This document shows, piece by piece, positions 24,079 through 27,416 of a DNA stretch of 27,416 bases; the first letter of the stretch is position 1; each line of letters begins with the position of its first letter. Source of the DNA: an uncultured Eubacterium sp. GTDB taxonomy: Bacteria; Bacillota; Clostridia; Lachnospirales; Lachnospiraceae. The notes below the pieces were generated by a model. The model saw nothing but the letters and a program-made list of their open reading frames with translations, did no database searches and had not been told where the DNA came from. The DNA is taken from NCBI GenBank assembly GCA_934317205.1, contig CAKREL010000021.1, forward strand, positions 1-27,416, read 5' to 3'. The translations under genes were made by a program, and so were the position numbers.

Positions 24079-24151
24079 AAGGGCAGCAAAAGCAGTCCCA
24101 GACTCACCCGTTTTTTTTTAACGGAAGTCTGCGACTCCTATCACTGCCCTT
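24079..24151 (-). promoter_or_regulatory. Long hairpin in the leader of the sigma-like gene
   Basis: The outer arms AAGGGCAG/CTGCCCTT pair over 8 bp. After a 7-nt internal loop on each side, an 11-bp inner stem (one mismatch) joins AGTCGCAGACT with AGTCTGGGACT. The tip is CCGTT/AACGG around an A7 loop on the minus strand. There is no T-tract after it, so it is not a terminator in the direction of the gene. It lies between the candidate promoter and the gene start, as expected for a post-transcriptional control element. Confidence 0.5.
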
Positions 24152-24156
24152 TTCAT
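24118..24156 (-). other. Possible 12-codon leader ORF overlapping the leader hairpin
   Basis: ATG at 24156 reads MKRAVIGVADFR and stops at 24118, covering the whole 5' half of the leader hairpin. Its ribosome-binding site is poor (GAGAAAAG). Translation would prevent the hairpin from forming. It may be chance. Confidence 0.2.
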
Positions 24157-24178
24157 CTTTTCTCAGTATTTTTTTATC

Positions 24179-24193
24179 CTATGGACCTCTCAT
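24179..24193 (-). other. Possible 4-codon ORF behind a strong ribosome-binding site
   Basis: The leader of the sigma-like gene has GAGGAGGAG followed at good spacing by ATG AGA GGT CCA TAG (MRGP, then stop). A strong ribosome-binding site serving only four codons is unusual and could mark a leader peptide or ribosome stand-by site. Confidence 0.3.
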
Positions 24194-24228
24194 AAATACT
24201 CCTCCTCATATATCGTTTGCTGTACGGC

Positions 24229-24256
24229 GCTTATACAAAAAATTCTGCAAATTTTT
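24229..24256 (-). promoter_or_regulatory. Candidate alternative-sigma promoter of the sigma-like gene
   Basis: On the minus strand AAAAATTT (24249-24256), 12 nt, then GTATAAGC (24229-24236). It is identical in both blocks and spacing to the element before the pilin operon. Its place ahead of the sigma-like gene suggests autoactivation. Confidence 0.55.
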
Positions 24257-24280
24257 CAAAGGTATATATACGTCACTTTT

Positions 24281-24343
24281 TTATCTACGGAAACTAAAAG
24301 GAGCCATAGACAACCACTCCCATTCCTGGGAATGATCATCCAT
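24281..24343 (-). CDS. Possible 20-residue micro-protein
   Basis: ATG at 24343 opens a short frame (MDDHSQEWEWLSMAPFSFRR) that ends in TAA at 24281. The composition looks protein-like. The ribosome-binding site is doubtful (AAGGA about 12 nt away, or GGAG only 2 nt away). It lies 30 bp after the 64-residue ORF. The frame closes at a stop shortly upstream, so it is not the tail of a longer gene. Listed as tentative. Confidence 0.2.
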   Translation of the reverse strand: MDDHSQEWEWLSMAPFSFRR

Positions 24344-24372
24344 GACTCCAATCAGTCCTTCGCCAAGTCCGA

Positions 24373-24567
24373 TTACTCGACGGTTACAATATGTTTTTTT
24401 ACTTCATACACAGTCAGGGAACCGTTCCCCTTTCTCCGGATCTCTGCGTTATTCCCCCGGTCTGTGATCAGCCGGACCAGCTCCATGATATGCCGGTCAT
24501 CCTCTCGTCTTTTGTCTATGTCATATCGTATGATCTCATTTTGTACTGCTGTTGATTTTATTCTCAT
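24373..24567 (-). CDS. Small hypothetical protein, 64 residues
   Basis: This soluble 64-residue protein starts MRIKSTAVQNEIIRYDIDKR at an ATG preceded by GTGGAGGATTCTG, a strong site. It is rich in R, D, E and I with a predicted helix-strand pattern and no signal or membrane segment. It lies in the polymerase-YolD operon direction and overlaps the preceding small ORF by 32 bp. I do not recognise a family; a small DNA-binding or accessory protein would fit its size. Confidence 0.55.
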   Translation of the reverse strand: MRIKSTAVQNEIIRYDIDKRREDDRHIMELVRLITDRGNNAEIRRKGNGSLTVYEVKKHIVTVE

Positions 24568-24784
24568 CAGAATCCTCCACGTAATTATGATTACTCAAAC
24601 GGATAAGGGAAAGGAACCGTTGATGAGTGCATGTCGCAGTCCTCCATTCCGTAAGCGGCAAAGCACCGCGGAGTATCTGCAACGGGATCATTATCTGTCC
24701 TGCTTTGTTGGCCAGGCATGTCAAAATGTCAGCTTGCTCAGCTACCACATCTGATCTGCTTTCCATTCTTTCATGCAGTTTCAA
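24536..24784 (-). CDS. Possible small hypothetical protein, up to 82 residues
   Basis: The frame opens at a TTG (24784) 3 bp after the YolD stop, or at an ATG at 24766, and ends within the next gene. No convincing ribosome-binding site precedes either start, so translation would depend on coupling to the YolD gene. The middle (QADILTCLANKAGQIMIPLQILRG) could form an amphipathic helix. I do not recognise it, and it may not be expressed. Confidence 0.35.
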   Translation of the reverse strand: MKLHERMESRSDVVAEQADILTCLANKAGQIMIPLQILRGALPLTEWRTATCTHQRFLSLIRLSNHNYVEDSDENKINSSTK

Positions 24785-24787
24785 TGT

Positions 24788-25198
24788 TCAGGCCGGTTCT
24801 TCCAGCCCATCAAATATATCTCCGGACAGTTCTATAATGTCACATATCTGTATTTCCGTTTGTCCGATCTGAAGATTTCTGGAAGGATTCCAGTATATCA
24901 CCTCACCAGTCACTGTCTGAATCTGTCCTTTCCTGGTATCCAACGGATGGTTATGTACAAAATAGGTTACGGTCAGCACATATCCTGTTCCGATCATTTG
25001 TATCTTCTGATCCAGCCTGTCTTTTTGTTCTTCTGACAGGACCGGATATTCTTCATACACGATCTCTTTTTGCCGGATGCAATCCTCAAATCCCTTCAAT
25101 GCTGCAAATGGAGCAAAGATTTTCGCCCGGTGCGTAATATCCATTGGCTTATGATGTGATATCGGTTTATCCATATCCATGATGTCGCTATAATCCAT
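24788..25198 (-). CDS. YolD-like protein
   Basis: This 136-residue protein matches the YolD-like family, whose members are nearly always encoded beside a Y-family polymerase (UvrX/YqjW in Bacillus). Family landmarks are the early MDKPISHHKPMDITHRAKIFAPFAALKG segment (positions about 9-36) and the later sheet-forming part ending in GEVIYWNPSRNLQIGQTEI. It starts after GATGAGGAAAG, 17 bp beyond the polymerase stop. Its role is unknown; it is presumed to assist or regulate the polymerase. Confidence 0.87.
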   Translation of the reverse strand: MDYSDIMDMDKPISHHKPMDITHRAKIFAPFAALKGFEDCIRQKEIVYEEYPVLSEEQKDRLDQKIQMIGTGYVLTVTYFVHNHPLDTRKGQIQTVTGEVIYWNPSRNLQIGQTEIQICDIIELSGDIFDGLEEPA

Positions 25199-25215
25199 CT
25201 TTCCTCATCTCCTAT

Positions 25216-26484
25216 CTAAGCATGATGTCCGCCAATCTGCTGGTTTCTCGTTATCGTAGTTGCACAGGGAAGCAGGTTTACCCCGCGCAAAATCGCATTT
25301 TTTCCAAACCGTTTTTTTATCGCCAATACCATTTGCTGGATATCCTGTTCTTTTTCTACTTTCACCGGATCCGTAAACAGATCATACTGCAGGCAACTTT
25401 CCGGATAGACACGATTTGCTGTAATATTGATCCGTCGGATCCCGGTATAAATATCTGTGGTTGCCCGATATAACTGCTCTACATTCTGAATGATCAGGCC
25501 ACTGCTATTGCTCTGCTTTTTCAGGTTCACAGTCCCACCAGTATCAGCGATCCCGAAGCGTTGATCATAAGAGATCCGCAACGTAACAGAATCCGTAACC
25601 AGCCCTTTATCCATCAAATCCAGTGACAGTATATCTGCCATTTCCTTTACCACAACTAGTGCTTCCTCAAAAGCATAATTTCTCATAAGTACCTGCCCGT
25701 TTGACAGGCTGTGATCTGTTGGCTGATAATTTTTGATATCCTGCATCCGGCATGACTCCACTCCCCAGGCATGGTCAATCAGCAATTCTGCATCAATTCC
25801 AAATAATCGGTACAACCAATCTTCAGAATTTAAGGACATTTTGGCAATATCACCCATAGTATATATCCCATACTGAGCCAGTTTCCGCTCCGTCCTCCGT
25901 CCGATCTGCCAGAAATCAGACAGTGGTTTATGTGACCATAGCATTTTCCGGTAACTGCTCTCCGTCAGCGTTCCGATACATTTCTTTGTATGTTTTGCTA
26001 TAATATCCATGGCAATCTTGGCCAGATACAGATTCGATCCTATCCCTGCTGTTGCAGTGATCCCAGTCTCTTTCTTTACTGCTCCCATAAGTGCTGCAGC
26101 CATTTCCTCTGCCGTCATATGATAAAATTTCAGATAATCCGTAACATCCAGAAAACATTCATCCACTGAATATACGTGAATATCTTCCGGTGCGATATAT
26201 CTAAGATAGATCCCATAGATCTTTGCGGAGTATTCCAGGTATAGATGCATCCTTGGTTTTGCTACTATATATGGTATATCTGGTGGAATCTCATGGATTC
26301 TGCAGCGATTTTTTACCCCTGCCTGTTTCATCGCCGGTGTGATTGCCAAACATATGGTACTTTTTGACCGCTCCGGATCTGCAACAACGAGATTCGTGCA
26401 AAAAGGATCCAGACCACGTTCAGCGCATTCCACCGATGCATAAAATGATTTAAGATCAATACAGATATATGATTTGTTTTCCAT
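25216..26484 (-). CDS. Y-family DNA polymerase (UmuC/DinB-like)
   Basis: This 422-residue polymerase has the palm motifs ICIDLKSFYASVE (catalytic D10) and YSVDECFLDVT (D108, E109), a helix-hairpin-helix region near residues 195-225, and a little-finger domain to about 400. Length and YolD partnership fit the UvrX/UmuC-like translesion polymerases carried by Firmicute mobile elements. The start follows GGGAGG. It is transcribed from a consensus sigma-A promoter covered by repressor-type operators, so it is probably induced when the XRE repressor is removed, as in SOS-like derepression. Confidence 0.92.
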   Translation of the reverse strand: MENKSYICIDLKSFYASVECAERGLDPFCTNLVVADPERSKSTICLAITPAMKQAGVKNRCRIHEIPPDIPYIVAKPRMHLYLEYSAKIYGIYLRYIAPEDIHVYSVDECFLDVTDYLKFYHMTAEEMAAALMGAVKKETGITATAGIGSNLYLAKIAMDIIAKHTKKCIGTLTESSYRKMLWSHKPLSDFWQIGRRTERKLAQYGIYTMGDIAKMSLNSEDWLYRLFGIDAELLIDHAWGVESCRMQDIKNYQPTDHSLSNGQVLMRNYAFEEALVVVKEMADILSLDLMDKGLVTDSVTLRISYDQRFGIADTGGTVNLKKQSNSSGLIIQNVEQLYRATTDIYTGIRRINITANRVYPESCLQYDLFTDPVKVEKEQDIQQMVLAIKKRFGKNAILRGVNLLPCATTITRNQQIGGHHA

Positions 26485-26582
26485 CTATTCAAACACCTCC
26501 CATCAACTTGCCTGTTTTTCCGATCAGGCATCTACATTTATGATATTTCTTGATAATTCAATCTGAAATCACGTTCGGAAAT

Positions 26583-26756
26583 AGGCAATTTAATCTATAA
26601 TTCTATTGACTTTATGAGCAATATCATATATATTATAGGCAAGTAATTACCTCTCTTTTGTGGTTCACATTATAGGCAATAAGTAACCTATTGTCAAGAG
26701 GCAATTTAATATTTTAGGTAATAATTTGCCTATTTCATCAAAAATAAGGCAATTAC
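26583..26756. promoter_or_regulatory. Operator cluster: three 16-bp palindromes and three half-sites
   Basis: Full sites: AGGCAAGTAATTACCT (26637-26652), AGGCAATAAGTAACCT (26674-26689) and AGGTAATAATTTGCCT (26716-26731). Half-sites with AGGCAATT lie at 26583, 26699 and 26747. The consensus is AGG(C/T)AA-N4-TT(A/G)CCT-like and symmetric. The middle site fills the spacer of the minus-strand promoter. The natural binder is the adjacent XRE protein. The 319-bp gap between the polymerase and the repressor gene holds these sites and the promoter and no other gene that I can see. Confidence 0.75.
26669..26697 (-). promoter_or_regulatory. Consensus sigma-A promoter for the polymerase-YolD operon
   Basis: On the minus strand TTGACA (26692-26697), a 17-nt spacer and TATAAT (26669-26674) are a perfect match to the housekeeping consensus. 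The second operator overlaps the spacer and the -10 box, so repressor binding should block RNA polymerase. An overlapping TTGTCA on the plus strand (26691-26696) may serve the repressor gene, but no good -10 follows it. Confidence 0.85.
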
Positions 26757-26803
26757 TCAAATTCAACTATCTTTGAAATAAGCTAATAGAAAGAGGTATC
26801 GTT

Positions 26804-27214
26804 ATGACATTCGGAGAGAAAGTAAAAACGTTACGAAAGGAAAAAGGACTGAACCAGACACAGCTTGCTCAGGCTGTTGGTGTTTCACTCAGAACAATCC
26901 GCGGATGGGAAATTGAAGGCCGCTACCCAAAGCAGCATGCCATCTATCAGAAACTGGCGGATGTCCTAAGCTGTGATCTTACATACTTAATGACAGAAAA
27001 CGAAGCATTCATCACACAGGCAGCTGAACAGTTTGGAAGTCGTGGTGCCAATCAGGCTCAACAGATCATTGCGCAGACAGCCGCCATGTTCGCCGGTGGT
27101 GGATTATCCGATGAGGACAAAACAGCATTCATGGATGAAATCCAGATGCTGTACTTAGATTCAAAAAAGCGTGCAAAAAAGTACACACCAAAAAAGTATC
27201 TCAAGGAAGATTAG
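26804..27214 (+). CDS. XRE family repressor (ImmR-like)
   Basis: This 136-residue protein has an N-terminal helix-turn-helix at about residues 5-60 (LRKEKGLNQTQLAQAVGVSLRTIRGWE), typical of XRE/Cro-CI repressors, and a C-terminal helical part for oligomerisation. The start follows AGAGGTATCGTT. The downstream ImmA/IrrE-type gene and the divergent, operator-covered promoter point to an ImmR/ImmA switch like that of ICEBs1. It probably represses the polymerase operon and its own gene. Confidence 0.88.
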   Translation: MTFGEKVKTLRKEKGLNQTQLAQAVGVSLRTIRGWEIEGRYPKQHAIYQKLADVLSCDLTYLMTENEAFITQAAEQFGSRGANQAQQIIAQTAAMFAGGGLSDEDKTAFMDEIQMLYLDSKKRAKKYTPKKYLKED

Positions 27215-27279
27215 TGCTTTACCGAAAACTTTCACGCACTCTCTTTTCTGAGAGAACAATTCTTTTGAGGTGATCAAAA

Positions 27280-27416
27280 TTGAAAAACGGATATATATAC
27301 GATGAAACACAGAAACTGATCAGAAAATATAAGACCAGGGATCCATTTAAGATCATGGACGACATGCATATTATTGTCGGGGAAACTTCCAGCTTTCAAA
27401 AACTAAAAGGATTTTG
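27280..27416 (+). CDS. ImmA/IrrE-type metallopeptidase, N-terminal part only
   Basis: A TTG start at 27280 follows GAGGTGATCAAA and opens a frame that runs off the window after 45 codons. The visible part (YDETQKLIRKYKTRDPFKIM, then IIVGETSSFQKLKGF) resembles the N-terminus of ImmA/IrrE peptidases, where a strand precedes the '(L)KGF' segment; the zinc HExxH motif would lie beyond the edge. ImmA cleaves the ImmR repressor in ICEBs1. The assignment depends mainly on context and this short segment. Confidence 0.6.
   Translation, partial: MKNGYIYDETQKLIRKYKTRDPFKIMDDMHIIVGETSSFQKLKGF

Noticed and set aside
24321..24334. Near-palindrome CATTCCTGGGAATG
   Set aside because: It occurs once, is short and lies in a possible micro-ORF; there is too little to call it an operator.
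24405..24425. GTATGAAG match on the minus strand inside the 64-residue gene
   Set aside because: No A-rich block lies 12 nt upstream, and it encodes Tyr-Glu within a gene.
25045..25085. AAAAAGAG and GTATGAAG on the minus strand in the YolD gene
   Set aside because: The two blocks are only 5 nt apart instead of 12 and lie within coding sequence.
26632..26637. Second TATAAT on the minus strand near the first operator
   Set aside because: No acceptable -35 box at 16-18 nt; it arises from the repeated operator context.
27232..27256. CTCTC/GAGAG hairpin between the XRE and peptidase genes
   Set aside because: Short 5-bp stem without a T-tract, so not called as a terminator.
1..27416. tRNA, rRNA, CRISPR arrays, insertion-sequence transposases, integrase and att sites
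   Set aside because: None could be recognised on either strand by eye; recombination genes and element ends are presumably outside the window.

Overview
The window looks like part of an integrative and conjugative element (ICE) of the Tn1549/CTn type from a low-to-mid-GC Firmicute, most likely a gut Lachnospiraceae or related Clostridia. The grounds are Shine-Dalgarno sequences of AGGAGG type, the characteristic gene set (PcfB, VirD4, Maff2, VirB6-like, PrgI, VirB4, NlpC/P60, DUF4315, DUF4366, TopB, DUF5688, RadC-ArdC), LPxTG-type sorting signals and class C sortase. Nearly everything from 1 to 26.5 kb is read on the minus strand; only the repressor and peptidase genes at the right edge are on the plus strand. 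No relaxase, integrase or attachment site is visible, so the element continues beyond both edges.

Layout from right to left (direction of minus-strand transcription). (1) 26.5-27.4 kb is a lysogeny-type switch: an XRE repressor and the start of an ImmA/IrrE peptidase (plus strand) face a divergent Y-family DNA polymerase-YolD operon. The intergenic space holds a consensus sigma-A promoter whose spacer is occupied by a 16-bp palindrome that recurs twice more, with three extra half-sites. (2) 23.4-24.6 kb encodes small proteins and a sigma-region-4 regulator. (3) 15.4-23.0 kb is a complete sortase-pilus operon: LPQTG backbone pilin, class C sortase, a second sortase, a secreted repeat protein and a large thioester-domain tip adhesin. 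(4) 7.8-15.3 kb is the type IV secretion and coupling module. (5) 0-7.7 kb holds the cell-wall hydrolase, DUF4315, DUF4366, topoisomerase III, DUF5688 and a RadC-ArdC antirestriction-like gene that is broken near position 72.

The most interesting signal is regulatory. A bipartite promoter-like element, AAAAAT(T/C)T then exactly 12 nt then GTAT(A or GA)AGC, does not fit sigma-A. I found it just upstream of the sigma-like gene, the pilin gene and topB, in each case directly behind the preceding gene. I infer an element-encoded sigma-like factor that activates itself, the pilus operon and the DNA-processing operon. The first two transcripts begin with long structured leaders. Four intrinsic terminators lie 17-35 nt ahead of downstream genes with little or no room for a promoter, which suggests attenuation or processive antitermination. 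Together the window may encode a damage-responsive conjugation programme in which a sortase-built pilus acts as a mating adhesin. All of this is inference from sequence.
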